Part shown: positions 37,540 through 50,614 of the stretch, one piece after another
How the letters are laid out: each line of letters begins with the position of its first letter
Position numbering within the stretch: position 1 is the first letter of the stretch
DNA from: Chaetorhynchus papuensis
Taxonomy: Eukaryota; Chordata; Aves; Passeriformes; Rhipiduridae
Reading direction: 5' to 3'
Assembly (NCBI GenBank): GCA_013396525.1
Contig: VWYX01000357.1
Span: forward strand, 310,001 to 374,000
DNA length: 64,000 nt
The notes under the pieces: generated by a model
Told to the model about the DNA's origin: nothing
Database searches by the model: none
What the model saw: the letters and a program-made list of their open reading frames with translations, nothing else
Program-made: the position numbers and the translations under genes

Positions 37540-38179
37540 GTAAGTACTTCTTTCTGCACAAGTGAGGATATGCTTCTGTGGGTGCAGAGAAGACATGTTG
37601 CTATATTCTGGAGGTGTGCACAAATATCTGGAGAAGTGGAGATTAAGTTTTATTGGCTGAAGTTAATTTCCAAGCCAGTATTTTAAAAATGCTAATTCTC
37701 ACGAGGAAATCTGGCGGTAGCTTAGGGTCCTAAAATCTGGTTTGTTTGTACAGAGTTTGTGTAGTGATATGGAAGGGACAGTTCTTAAGTATTCAGCAGG
37801 TCTTTGGCAGAGGAAGGAACATACTTACCTCTTTTGTCATCCAGTCCATGCTGAAAATCTTACGCTCTGAGAAGCAAAAAAACCTCAGGATATTAAAAAC
37901 AAAAAGTAGGACACAGCAAGAGAAGGGTGTGCACCTGTTTTCTTCAAAATATGATCATGAAAGTTATGTTCCTTAATGCTGAGAGGAAGGCACCAGGATT
38001 TGCCTGTGGACAGGGCAACTCCAGAGATGATCTTCCACAAGCCAGCAGACATCTCCAAAAGAAATCTTATAGAATCGAAGAGTCTTGTGGTCAGTACTAC
38101 TACATATAAGTGTAAAATTTAGAAAAGAGCCAGTAGATATCTGCATATAACCACCTTGAGCTATTTTTTCTTTTGTTTT

Positions 38180-38320
38180 AATTTGTGTAATGAGGTTTCA
38201 AACCAGTTGTGGGGTTTTGTTTAGGTTTGTTTTGGGGTTTTTTTTGTGTGTGTTTGTTTATTTTGTTTTTGTTGAGGGGTTTTTTTATGTTTTTTTTTTT
38301 ATTTTTAGTGCTCCACCTGT
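38180..38320. repeat. T/G-rich low-complexity stretch
   Basis: The plus strand is almost only T and G, with runs such as 'ggttttttttgtgtgtgtttg'. It gives a Lys- and Asn-rich spurious frame on the minus strand. There is no fixed period. Confidence 0.8.
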
Positions 38321-40882
38321 TGTAGTTACACCCTTTTTTCCTCATTTGCATCCCTAGAGCATACTGGCTGTAGCACAAATGCTGCTCAGTTTGTTCACAG
38401 GAAGTTTATATGACAGAAATCAGAGAGAATTTTTCATTTATATTTACTATACCTTGCATGTGCTTCAGAATGAACTGAGAATTGGTAATACTCAAAACAA
38501 TCACTTAATATAATTTGCTTTTCCTAAATATTTGCAGAGGTTAGAGGGAGTATTCCTACCACTGATTGTAAGTGAAACTATTGTTTGCTAACAGCACATG
38601 TATTGATACACTTTCTAGGGGATCCCTTTGGATCAGTTTAGAGGGAAGTAAGAGCCATCTGTATATATTTGTCATTACAATTATTAGTGTCTCATAGCTA
38701 CACAATAATGCAACAGTTGCAGAAAAAAAGACTATCCTGTGGTATTAAAGAAAATGTCTGGTTCTTTTTCATATCTGTTACTTTGATTTTCCATTGTATT
38801 TACAAAGATCATATTTCATAGATGTGTTTCTTTTTGTCAGAAAGTGACATTTATCTCTCTCTACGTAGATTGTCATACTGGATTTAGCTGTCTTTAATAT
38901 TTGATGGAGAAGTGCTTTAATGCACTTCCCCACCCATATTAACATCTGGAAGACAGTCTCAGACAAATTTTTTGATTTATTTTGTGTGCTGTGTCCTCAG
39001 ATCATGGACTTAAGGCAGAGTGAATTACTTTATGCTTATGTGGGGCAAGGTAATCATTCAAAGTCCCCATGTTAGTTGCCATAAAATCAGTACAGGTCGG
39101 ACATATCTTACAGCACTGGGAAGTCATTGTTATCAAAACAATTCCTTTTGTCTCCCCACAACATTTCACAAATCCTGTTTTAGAGAAAGGAGTCAAATTA
39201 CACAGCTCCTCATGTATCAAACAGATTTTACAGTTCTCAACTACATCTATTTCTATCAAGCATCTTGGTCCTAGGCCATTTTTCTCTTTGATAACAATCT
39301 GGCTATTTCAGAACTTGAGCTGAGCTTTGTTCAAATGCTACAGAAGTTAGTTCATCTCTGATTCCTCCCCTGGTCCCTCTTTGCACCTCTCCTACCTTTG
39401 ATGCAGATAAATAACATTGCCCTTTTGAAGTGTAGGAGCCGTTGCATTTGGCAAGGAGAACACAAGGGGAATGCTGGAGAATCAGGCATTACATATAACT
39501 CCCCTCAGTTGCTGGCTGGTGCCTCGCACACAGGCACCTCTTCCTTTCCGTCTGGGAGATGGTTAGCCACCAAACAGCGTGGTCGACATTTTCTGGCAAC
39601 AGAACTGTCTTCCTACCCTGAAGGTCTCAGTATTAATACAAATACTTTAAAGCATAATACATACCAGCTAGAGCAGCAGGGAAAAAAAAGGTAGTGAACC
39701 AGGTAACATAAAGCATACAATAAGAGAGTGCATGTTTTGGAAATTGAGGAAGCATGGAATGAACCAGTAGAAGAAGCGAGAAGTAATTGTCAGAATCAAG
39801 CAGCAGTTCAGCCAGTAATGAGGGTTAAATCCAGGACTAATATCCAGTCACCTACTCACTAGGGCCTTTATATTTGCATGGTACTGCTGGGAAGCAAATT
39901 CTCTGACCCACAGGACAGGGACACTCACCATTTCACTTCTCTTCACTCAGTTTTTCAATCCTTTATTGCAAATCCGCTATTTCTAACAGTGTGTAGCTTT
40001 AGCAATGGTCCTGAGGAAATGGTCTTTGTTCTCATTGCATTGACAAAGGTCTATAAAACACTTTTCACTTTCAAAGGTTAGGGTAGCAGGTTTTAGATCT
40101 CTTGGGAAAACACTTTTGCGACCAAAAATCATGGAGAGAATGAGAAGACAGGCAAATAAAACATATCAAAGTGCATGCTGTCACAGGCAGTGACTTCTCT
40201 GTGGTTTTTCATCTTTCTCAGGGCAATGATAATTCGGTTAGCTTAGGTATATGTTAGTCCTACCTGGTACAGGCATATTCTGAATGCCATTTTGCCATAC
40301 TGTGGCACTGACTTCTTCAGCAACCACATCTCCTCCAGGCCAGCAGTACAGCCATCAGTAAACCATGAACACTTAGCTACCCTCTTTCCTCCTCTTCTCA
40401 CCCAAGCACATCTAGACCACTGTAAAGAGTGTGCGGGTCACTGCTGGGGTGCAAAGCTAGGATTTTTTATTTTTTTTTCCTCATCCTGGCTATGCTTGGC
40501 CTCAACTTCCATGTAAATAACTGTTGCTTAGATCATATGCACAATCTACACTCAGCAGTTCAGGCATCACCTGCAAGGTTCCAAGCCAGTATTTTTAAAG
40601 ATTGGATTGAGCAACCTAAATATTAGGCAAAACATTTAACCTGTGAAGGCTATTAGCAAAGTGATACCTTAATGGGATCTGTCTCAGTAAAAAAGGGGCC
40701 TTTGATCTTTGGAAACAAAGCAGTATTCTACCAGCAGGGGAATGCCTGACTGCATCCCCTGTGGCCACACACTTGGCAGAGTTCTTGTCTCCATAACTAT
40801 AATGGCTTTTGAGGGTTTTTATTTTATTGGTGGCATCTGGAAAGTTTCCATTATACCACAAAAATACATGCCTTTTTGAACT

Positions 40883-40911
40883 GAAAAAAAAAGAAAAAGA
40901 AAGAAAAGAAA
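40883..40911. repeat. A-rich (AAAG)n-type microsatellite
   Basis: A run of nine A is followed by imperfect AAAAG/AAAG units. It is a simple purine-tract repeat without other features. Confidence 0.85.
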
Positions 40912-43900
40912 GCACTTCATGCTGAACAGCTAATAACAGTGTAATGATTAGATCAAAAAGTGTTTTATGATGTAAAGCATCTTTTCACCTATTTTTTTTA
41001 CCAGCTACAATTATAGATCTGAGATACTCAGGTCTGTTGCATGGTATGAAAGGCACCAATCCTAGAAAAAAGTAAACCAAATTCAGAACTACGAAGGTCT
41101 TAACATCTCTTCCATAGGCAGGTATTCTTGTTTTGTTTCAAAGTGCTTTGAAGTGAAAACCTGTTCAATGGATATGCATCATTTCCTATGTGCACTAAGA
41201 CTTCCTACCCTGCAAGTGTGCTTTTTCCCCCTCATGTCAAATTGATTTAAATCCTGACATTTAGTAGGACCAAGTTCTGGCCCTGAAATTTTACTTCCTC
41301 TTTATTAATACAATGAAAAAAGAAATATTAGGAAAATCAACAGGGCACAGAATAGAATGGTGATAATTACAGCAAAAAAATCGCAGTTTCATTTAGGTTC
41401 TAGTGATAAACCAGATTTTTGTAATTGCTCTTTTTTTTTTTTTTGATTGACAGGTCTAAAATTCAAATCACAATAAAAAACTCACCAAACGAACAAAAGA
41501 AAACCCAACAATGAAGCAAGACACAGTCAAATTAAATGCCAAATGGCAAAACATACTTCTTTCAAAGTCAGTTTACTTTAAAGAAATCTTCCCTCTCACT
41601 TTCCTTAATGGACAGCTTAGACCAGAACAAAGTTCTGGAAAAGAAAAGCTACCTTCAGAACCCTACACGGTTTCAATTTTAACTTCATATGGAGTATAAT
41701 TTGCCTTAGACAGAAAATTTGCAACAAAGTGGAAGGTTTGCCCATCACATTCCCTGAGTGAGCTTATGTGTGGAAACTAATATGCTATCTTTTTCTTTCA
41801 TTGTGAATGTTACCTTATCCAACAAAAAGTTAGTATGTGAGAGGTTTCTGAAATATGCCATTAGTAGTGGGAGGGAAAAAGTCTTACCCTAGGTTAGGCT
41901 TAGAACGGCAGTGTAGTAAGGCAATTTGTATTGCATGCTTGCATCCTCTGTTTGTCAAATGTATCATTACATCAGGGGAGCCTCTGAATTGCATATGTTG
42001 AAGAAAACTTCACTAGTCTGTGTTCTGAGGCATTTTCAACACTAATGTCTGCTTTTCCTTCCTTCTTTTTTTTTTTTTTTTCAATTACATCTCAGTAACT
42101 CATGGTTTCCTCTTGGATCCTCTAAAATTATTTGATCCCTGCAGCCTCTGGTGGTCGTCTGTATTTATTATGTATTTATAACCGCAAATAAATTCACTTT
42201 GGAGTATGTAATATCCTGACTCCACCAGTTCTAGGTGTCCTGAGAGCGATGCTGGTTTTCTTTACTCCTCCAGTATCTTTGTAACCATAAGCCATATTTC
42301 TGAAGATGAGAGCAGTCTCAGAAACTACTGTGCAGCTCTCACTGCCCTGAGTAGGGTTGTACAAGTGTGGCTGGTACAAATAGACGGGCTCATTTGAATC
42401 AGCAAGCACAGAAGGATAAGCTCTGTCTGATGTGCTTTACTGTGCTGCTTGGGAGCATTAACAGCAGTTCTCTTTTAAAGCAGTTAAAAGTTTTCTCTGT
42501 AACTAATTTAACAAGTTTTTCAGTGTATGCAAGGAGCAAATCTGTTGGTTGATAGGGAGCAACTCTGTTGCTTTTTAAAGGATATGCCGTTTTCCAGGCA
42601 CAATCCTATTGAAAATCTTGAGTTCTGAAGCAGTATCACAGCCTTTCTCCTGTCTGACCTTCTTTCCTACCATGCCACACAGAAATGAACCCTGAAGTGC
42701 ACCACAGGTGATTACCACAGAGGCTGTCAATTTATTTTTGCTAGCTGCTGATTGCCACACCCGATCCTCTTTAAATTAGCTCCAGCTAGGTTTCCCCATA
42801 TGTGGTGACAGAGGGTTGCATATTGCCTGACAGATCAAAATATTTTCCAGATTGTAGTGCAGAGAAAGCTGTGAAGTGTCATGCAAGGTCAAATTACTAC
42901 TTTCTGCTGTAAGTCTTTTTTTGTGCTGGCCTACAAGACAGTGTCAGGCATCTTATAACATGAAGTAGTGAGAGAGACATTCATTGCTTCAGGATTGATC
43001 ATAGCCAGTTGTACCTGGAAAGCCAACCTGTGTGTAAAGGTAGAGCACATGGGAAGGAGAGATGGGGTAAATTCTGTTTGTGTTACGGCAGCACTCCAGG
43101 GGGGAAAGCCATACTCCTGGATCCAACTTCTGTAGTACTGGGCAGTGCAGGAGATTGTAGAGATTAGTCTAATTTAGATTTATATGGAAGAATAAACTTG
43201 AATAAGCTGTTGTTGAGGACATAGAGTGCTGTGGCTAAGACCCAGTTAGGAAACAGGGCTGAATATAGTGAATAAAAAATCATAACTAGAAAGTCAGAAA
43301 TGCTTTCATTGTTCTCACCTCTCTTTGTCTTCTTTTTTGGTGGAGTAGAAGTGGATTGTCTTCATTTCACAGACTTTTGTTCTGATTTAGCCATCTAACT
43401 GGAAATCCTCAAGAAGAGGAATATTCATGAGGAAAGGGTTCTGTTTGGTAAAAATGAGAATGATCTCTGTTCTAGGGGGGACAATAGAAGGGATTTCTTC
43501 TGATTCTGCAGGAGTTCTAATTCTCCACCATTTTCAGGAACTGATGCTTTTTTTTGCAGTGTTGGCCATGTTGTAGATTAGGGGTAAATTAATCTGTGAA
43601 CACTCCAAAATACCCGTTTCAGATTTTTGTGATACATGTTTGAGTTTTGAAAGATTACACAAACAAATAGGTTGTTTGCACATAGTCTTTGTTTGGTGCT
43701 GGTGCAGTGCATTAAACATAGGCTCTTTCAAAATCTAGTATGGGAGCAGCTCTGGTTAGGACAGGATCTTGACAGTGAGCTTTCTTCATGCCTGAATTCT
43801 GCTTTTCTAATCGCTTAACCACGGACTGAGTATAGGGGAATTTCTGACTTGGCTATCTGACCTGCTTTGGTTCACAGCTTTTCAGCCCTCAGGGGAAACA

Positions 43901-44602
43901 TCCTACTTTTTATTCATCCTTTTCTCAGGTAAAATTTTAATGTGTCATACCGAAGGTATAAGTAGGGAAATTTTAGTCCAATGCAATGAGCCTGAAGGCC
44001 TCCAATTTAATGTTTCTTCTTAAAAATCTCAAACAGACACCATGCCACCCAGTTTCATTTTTCCAATTATTTAAGTGTCTTGGTTATTTTCCTTTTTATT
44101 TTCCTTTTTCTTTTGTTTAGATCACCTGATTTAAATCAAACACTGGAAAGCAACACTTTAATTTGAAACTTACAGTACTTCAATAGATAGAAATATTTTA
44201 GTATTCAAACATTGTTTTTTCTGAATTTAGCCCATAATTTACTGCCAATAATTTACCCCAGGTAATATAGTTCTTTGCATATATAAAATGCTCCTTTGTG
44301 CAATTTCTAATAAGCCACTTGTATCTTTGCAATATTTATGTCTTGTGTGTAGTCTGTTGGGTTGAAAAAAAGTACTGCTTGTGTGTTGGAGAAGGAGGCC
44401 TTTTACCCAATTACTGAACAGCAAGCTCCCTTAAAATACAACCTTCTCTTTGTGAATGTAAATAATTCATTTACACAGATAACTTTTATTTAGAGTTTTG
44501 TTTCCTGACAGTGATTATTTGCTGAATTTGATATTTGCTTATTTGATACATACAGAGATAGAATATTTTTCTTGAATAGCATTGTAGGTAGGAAAGTTTG
44601 GT

Positions 44603-44636
44603 TGACAGTTAATGTTTGTCAAACTCTTAACTGTCA
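44603..44636. repeat. Perfect 10-bp inverted repeat, 14-nt spacer
   Basis: TGACAGTTAA at 44603-44612 is followed after 14 nt by its exact reverse complement TTAACTGTCA at 44627-44636. The stem is too short and AT-rich for a typical pre-miRNA. No flanking target-site duplication is obvious. Confidence 0.85.
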
Positions 44637-45670
44637 CACACAAAACTAAATGTAGAAGCTGCTAGTTCTTATTCTCTCTTCTATAGCTTCTCAGTCATAT
44701 TTTTTAATCTGAGAGGATCTTGGCAGTACAGCATACAAACTTTCTGGATGCCATTGAGTTGCAAGTTAGGTAAGAGTCAGGGAAAGTCTGAGGTACTAAT
44801 TACATAAGAAAATCCTTTTCTTCTCTCCCCTTCCTTTAATTACCCAGACTATGCTGGTATTAAAGAGGTTTCTCAGCAAGAATTTGTAAACTGCAGAGAT
44901 GTTCAGTGTTACAGTTGCCATTTTGAGGTCATGGCACAAACTAATTTTTCTGTCATCTTTAAACAGGAACATGTTATGTTCTGCACATATCATTTTAAAT
45001 ATTGTTGCTCATTTTTGCATCTGTATAGTTTTCTTATGACTGTTATTGTTCATCCAGACCTTGGTTGCTAGCTTGCTAGACTTTGCAGGAACAAATTCTG
45101 TTATTGTTCAGTCCTATGATATCCCACAGGAACTCTCCCCACTGATGAATATTAGTAAAACAAAAATTGAAACTGTAGGGATTGATTGAAAAACAAGCCA
45201 AACCATTAGGATCTACAGTTTTCATTCTACAACATAATACTTGAAAAATTACAGCTTGTGCATTAGGGAATGGTAAATGACGGATGAAAGTACTGAAGGT
45301 TGATTGATAGTGATGGTGGGAAATGAAGAATAAAAGTGATTTGTAGTTAATTGAGGGAGTCCGTTTATGTGCACACTGTCATTCACACGCCTGGACGAGA
45401 TGACAACCAAACCTAGCATGTGAAAAAAATACTGTTTTCAGAGGACTGTGTTCTCATCCTGGAATTGCTTTAATCCAATCTTTCTTTCTTCTTTTGATTT
45501 TCATTTGCAGTTCTGTTTTGGTAGTTTGAACCTAAAGCATAGAGATGACATTTCTGTCAGAGTTTGTGTCTGTAGCAAGTGGAGGGCTTTGACATCTATC
45601 TGTTTTCAAGTTCATTCTCTTCCATGCAGGAAGAATAAAGGTTTTTAATTTTCCTCACTGATATCTTCAT

Positions 45671-45855
45671 AGCATCACAGAAGAGAATCATTGCATAATT
45701 TAGGTTGGAAAATATTCTTAAATTTTTGAGTCCAACCCTTAACCTAACACTGCCAAATCCACCAATAAAACATGTCCTTAAGTGCCACATCCACTCATCT
45801 TTTAAATACCTTCAGGGATAGTGACTTAAAACTTCCTGTTACCAGGTCTTTCTTC
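45671..45855 (-). mobile_element. CR1 LINE 3' end, degraded (minus strand)
   Basis: Reverse-orientation CR1 phrases appear in order: 'atcacagaagagaatcattg' at the 3' tip, 'ttaggttggaaaatattctt', 'tgagtccaacccttaaccta', 'cactgccaaatccacca', 'catgtccttaagtgccacat', 'ttaaataccttcagggat' and 'accaggtctttctt'. These track the common avian CR1 3' end. The copy is short and 5'-truncated, with several substitutions and small indels. Confidence 0.9.
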
Positions 45856-47834
45856 AAATGTGGTAATTTGTTGTTAAATAGAGATGTTTTAACTGACTGT
45901 AGGTAGACTTCAGAAGTGACTTGTTGGCATATATTTTATTTTATAGGAATATCTAGGTAAGTAAATATTGCCTGTAAGGTCATGTAAGAAAATAGGAATT
46001 GTCATCATCAGTAATGCAAAGTAAAAATTAACACTATAATCACTACTATTACAGTTACCAATAACTGTGTAATGATTTATTACAGCTTTGTCCCACTTTA
46101 AAAATAGCAATTTACGTGGTAATGAAAGAATGTAAAATATCATTATAGAGCAATATAAAAAAAAAATCTCATTACTGCAGAGCCAATCTTGTTAGTCATT
46201 TGTGTTCAGAAGTCATGTGAAATTTGGGCTGAATTCAAATGGCTGCGTAGTTCTGGAACAGAGATCATATTGTGTTTTTTATGTGGTTGTGTGCCTTCTA
46301 AAAAAACTAGTTCTAGTTACTTTGCTTCTCTAAATGTCTGTGAATTGATCTATAACATTTTTTACCACTCCTGTGTTGGGTAAAATCAGAATAAACCTGG
46401 GAGTTGGTTGAACAATATAAGAAAGGTTAACTCTCAACAAAAAATAATTTTGTTTTAAAATATATGAGACCTCAGTAAGACATACTCTGTTTAATTGAGC
46501 TTGTAAAAAATATTTCTCAATATTAAAATTTTAAAAATATTTCTAAATATTTATGATCTGTGCAGGAACATTAGTGCTATTTGGACAGACTTCAAATATG
46601 GAGGAAGCTTTCGGAAGGAAGAAAAGTGGTTTCATTCATGAAATAAGCATCAGTTCTGAATAGTGGAGATCTATCAAAAATTAAGAGATATTTTAAAAGG
46701 ACAGGATAACTTAGAGTAGTAAATAAGCATAATAAAATAACAGGAACTCTTTGCAGATTTTTCCCCTACATGACATGAAATTATATAACCTTCCCTCTTT
46801 TGATTTACTCAACGGTCTTTTAAAATTTTCCTGATTTATCTGTTGAGTTTTTTATACACATGATCAGCTCACATATGTCCAGCAGTAACGTCTTCATGGA
46901 TTTTAATCCATGATTAAAACGGATTCAAGCTCAGGTACTGCTTTTTTCACCAGTGTAAATCCATAAAGCTGGACTAGATGAATCCTATTGTTGTCCTGAA
47001 CGTGTATTTAGGATGAGGGCATTATTCTAGCTGTTTCTGTGTCTCGTTGTGCAGACAAAGCTTTGCCCTAAGTGTCTAGGTGTCCCCCTGTCTGGGTAAG
47101 TGAGCTTTGCAGGCAGTGTTGAGCTCCTGACTCCTGTGGCCAGGTGGGTTCTGAACTGTCCCAAGTTTGTAGGCACCACTTGTTGGCAGTGTCTTTGCAA
47201 TGTGATGGTTACAAAGCTGACTGGAATATAAACTCTGTTTGTCTCAAAGCCAGGGCATTTGGATCAGATGACCTTAGTTTTGTTTAGAAACATTTTGATT
47301 GTTTTTTTTAAATCCCCTCCTTGATTAAAACCAGCACGTTTGAAGATTAAATGACTGTGATAAGCAGCTATCTCACCTCAGGTAGCACTGTGTAGCAGTG
47401 TAACACTGCAATTACTTGGATGTGCTTACATTGTCTTTTGGGAAAAGTTACTGCCATATATTAAGTAGTATTTCAGAGAATTTTGAGAAGGCTGGTACAT
47501 TTGTTGTCAACATTTAATGCTCTCCTGCATGTGGTACACACATGGTTCTGCCAGTAATTTTTCTAATTTTCTGACAGCTCTTTAGAAATATCTTGGGTTT
47601 ATGCTAATATCAAAACAGTACTGAAGCTGACTATCCATTTTTAATCTTATTGTCAGCTTTTAGTGAGGTATTAACACTTTTGTTGTTCTGTCAACAACAC
47701 TGTGAGGACTCTTCTAGTGCAAGAAAAAAGCTCCATCTGCAGCTCAACAACTCCATGTGTGGCTTGAATTTCTGCATGAACGGTGTGTTCACAAATGCAT
47801 GCAGTATACAGAAAAACTGAGCAGACACTGAAAT

Positions 47835-47900
47835 TGCAGAATCACAGAATGGTTGGAAGAGAACACAGTGTGTCATCTGGTCCAACCTTACTGATAATGT
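47835..47900 (-). mobile_element. CR1 LINE 3' tip fragment (minus strand)
   Basis: The string 'agaatcacagaatggttgga' followed by 'gtcatctggtccaacc' is the reverse complement of the CR1 3' terminus. Only about 60 bp can be recognised. It is either a severely 5'-truncated insertion or the conserved tip of a decayed one. Confidence 0.8.
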
Positions 47901-50323
47901 AGCTATTTGCATCTTTCCATGAAACTCAGTTTATTTATTTAGGGTGAGTTCTTTCTAATAAGACATGATAACTTTAAGACTCAGCTACATCCTTTTTCAT
48001 AATGCATTTGGAGGAAATAGTCTTAAAACCTTTCCTCATTTTGGTTGGTATTTTGAATTAAAAACTTATGATAATGAATTTAAAATCTATACCTGATAAT
48101 CCTTTGTATGTTTGTGTGTGTTTATATCCATGAAAGACCACATGCAACAAGAACTATGCTCTTCTGTCTTTTCTTTTAAAACCTGAACACGTATTTATCA
48201 TACAATCAAATTACAATTGTATTTTCTTCCTCTTCTTAGGAAAATAAAACAAAATAATTCAAAGAAACTTTCAATCTTTTTTAAAAATTATTACTATTTG
48301 TATGAGTATAATAGCTTACCTGTATTTTTTATTATTTATTTTCAATTTTAATTTCACTGGGAACATCTGATAGAAGTGACTGTTTTTTAGTGTTCTGTAT
48401 CAAGGTTAGACTTTTTTTTTAAAGTAAGATAAAATTCTCTTTAGCATTAACAAGCAGTGTTTAATATTTTTTTGCACTGTAAGAGAATTTGGTCCAGCAC
48501 ATCCAGGAGAAATGATCACCTCGTATTCTAGTTATATACTCAACTGCAATGATTAAACAAAACCAGATCTCAAGCACTGTGTTCTGATCCTGAATTTTGT
48601 CCCTGATCCTGCCAAGATTCAATTGCATGTCAATTTGCATCTTAAAGTGTAGTGCCATTAATGTTCACCAGAACTCCTTAGCCTTGAATTTCCAGCTAGA
48701 CATGTGCATAAACCCTGTAAAGATTAGAGCTCTTTATTCCACGTATGCTATTCTGATGGAAGAGCTAGCTGTAGTTCCTCGCTATTACCAATTCCCGTGT
48801 AATGACATTTATTACTGCATTTTGAGGCAACTCATTACCAGAAGCTGCTAGACTCCTATTTAGTTATTAGCTGGGTACAATTAGAATTGCTTTAATCAGC
48901 TGAGCTTGTTCAGCTGAATTCACATTTTCTTTTGCTGAAGGGGAGATCTGAGTTTATCAGCCAGTACTTCAGACAGTTTGAAACCGTGACCTTAAATAAT
49001 CCTGGGTGTTCTGACCATGTGCAGTTAAGAAGTATGTGTTACTTAATGAATTGGAGAGAGTGGTTATCATCTTTAACCACTGTTTGTACCCAGTTTAATG
49101 TCTGGTTTTTGCAACAGGGGACAAGCCAGTATGCCATTTTTTTTTTCATAACCATCTAAATTTTCGAGTACTTTAAAACTACTTGGCACCTCACTGATAG
49201 TCTGAAATTTGGGGTATGCAGGCAAAAAATATTCATCTTTACATGTGAAGATTCCTGTCTATCTTTAGCTTTGTGCCAATTAGATGGCTTTAGACCAATT
49301 GACTGATACTTATCAGAGATAAGCTTCCAACAGAACCTCGGTATTTAACTGTTCCTCACTTCTCTGCTAGGTAGCTTCCCAGAGGAAAGCTTTCTGAGTT
49401 TTGAATGGCTGATATGCCTGCATTTCTTCATTCTAGGAGGGTTGGGGGTTAGTGAAAAAAAGTCCAAGTCCAACATAGTTCCCAAACTTCAGTGATTTGA
49501 ATGCTCTCTGGAGATTTTTGAAAACCATGTAGAGGAGAAGGTGCTTCTGTGGGAAAGAAAGATGTCCAACAGAAGCTGTTGGCTTACTAGGGGCAAGTTT
49601 TCATCGTTTCTCACTGTGCGGGTTAAAACAGCATTTATACTTAGTTTTGAGTCAGTTAACCCTGGAGAAAGTAAACCACTAATTTAGATCTCAATTTAGA
49701 GCTTAATGTATACCCTGTGGGGTTGGAAGAAAGGCAGTATAAGTAAAAAAATTAATGTGCCTTTCAGTGTAAGATTCGCATTGTTTTAGAGTTAGGTGAT
49801 GTCACCAATAAGAGGAAGCTCAATAATGTCCAGCAGGTACCCTGACACCAAAGATGCTGAAAGAAAGAGAAATCCTAGTGGCCTCAGTAAAAGAAAGGAG
49901 TACTGAGCTTGTCTTGGCTTATTAAGTCCTGGAAGTCTGAAAACATGGAAGATCTTGTGAGAAATGTGCATTGACTGGGCCAAATCAAATTTAAAAGCCT
50001 TTGGATGAAAGAGTGAAAAGGCAATGTGGACTGAAGGGAATGAGTCTAAATTGAAAGAAGAGATGCTTAGGTTTAGCTAATCAGATTTCATAGAGATTTC
50101 ACTCTAAGTTAGGATGATTTCAGGGCTGATGAGATGCAAAAATCTGGAAAGATTGTTTTGATGTGGAACAAACAGGCTAAAGGACCTGCATGTGGAGGCA
50201 AAGGGAAAAAGTAATATGCTGCATTATTTCTACTTTCATGTCAGACATCCTAGGTTTTGACTTTGAGCAACCTGCCTAGTACTGAAAGTTTCTTTAACAA
50301 ATTGCTGCTGAGACAATTATTCC

Positions 50324-50348
50324 CATTATCATGGGAATCATGATAATG
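50324..50348. repeat. Perfect 10-bp inverted repeat, 5-nt loop, before GABRG3 exon 3
   Basis: CATTATCATG at 50324-50333, then GGAAT, then CATGATAATG at 50339-50348. In pre-mRNA it could form a small hairpin about 200 nt before the exon 3 acceptor. It may be chance in AT-rich DNA. Confidence 0.8.
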
Positions 50349-50546
50349 AAGTGGTACAGGTTTTAATTTATGGCAATTTTTTTAATTGGGTAGAAGGAAT
50401 AGAACCATGTCTTCCTAAAAGTACATAATTCATATTTCTCAGTAGTTGTACCTGAAAAAAAGACCTTATGGTTATTGGGGAAGAAAGTATTTAAAGTGAT
50501 TATTTATGTTATCTGCAAAATAATATTAATTTTTTTCTCTCCACAG

Positions 50547-50614
50547 TAAAGCCAACAGTTATTGATGTTGACATTTATGTCAACAGCATTGGTCCTGTGT
50601 CATCAATAAATATG
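50547..50614 (+). CDS. GABRG3: GABRG3 exon 3: start of the ligand-binding beta-sandwich
   Basis: This 68-nt exon is the small third coding exon typical of GABA-A receptor subunit genes. It completes the phase-1 codon to give Ile and reads IKPTVIDVDIYVNSIGPVSS, then INM, ending at ATG before GTAAGT (phase 0). The residues form the first beta strand region of the extracellular domain and are nearly invariant in gamma-3. With exons 1 and 2 it gives 90 complete codons. The next exon should begin with codons for EYQIDIFFAQTW and was not recognised before the end of the window, so the following intron is at least 13.4 kb. That fits the very large size of GABRG3 in other vertebrates. Confidence 0.97.

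Larger units (their letters stand above)
37540..50546 (+). other. GABRG3: GABRG3 intron 2 (13 kb)
   Basis: The donor is GTAAGT and the acceptor 'ttttttctctccacag'. The intron contains two minus-strand CR1 remnants, a T/G-rich stretch at 38180-38320, an A/G microsatellite near 40883-40911, several T-runs (about 41431 and 42067) and two perfect 10-bp inverted repeats (44603-44636 and 50324-50348). I see no exon of another gene on either strand. Confidence 0.93.

Noticed and set aside
46970..47000. 'ctggactagatgaatcc' resembling a CR1 3' end
   Set aside because: Only about 15 bases match and there is no CR1 sequence on either side.
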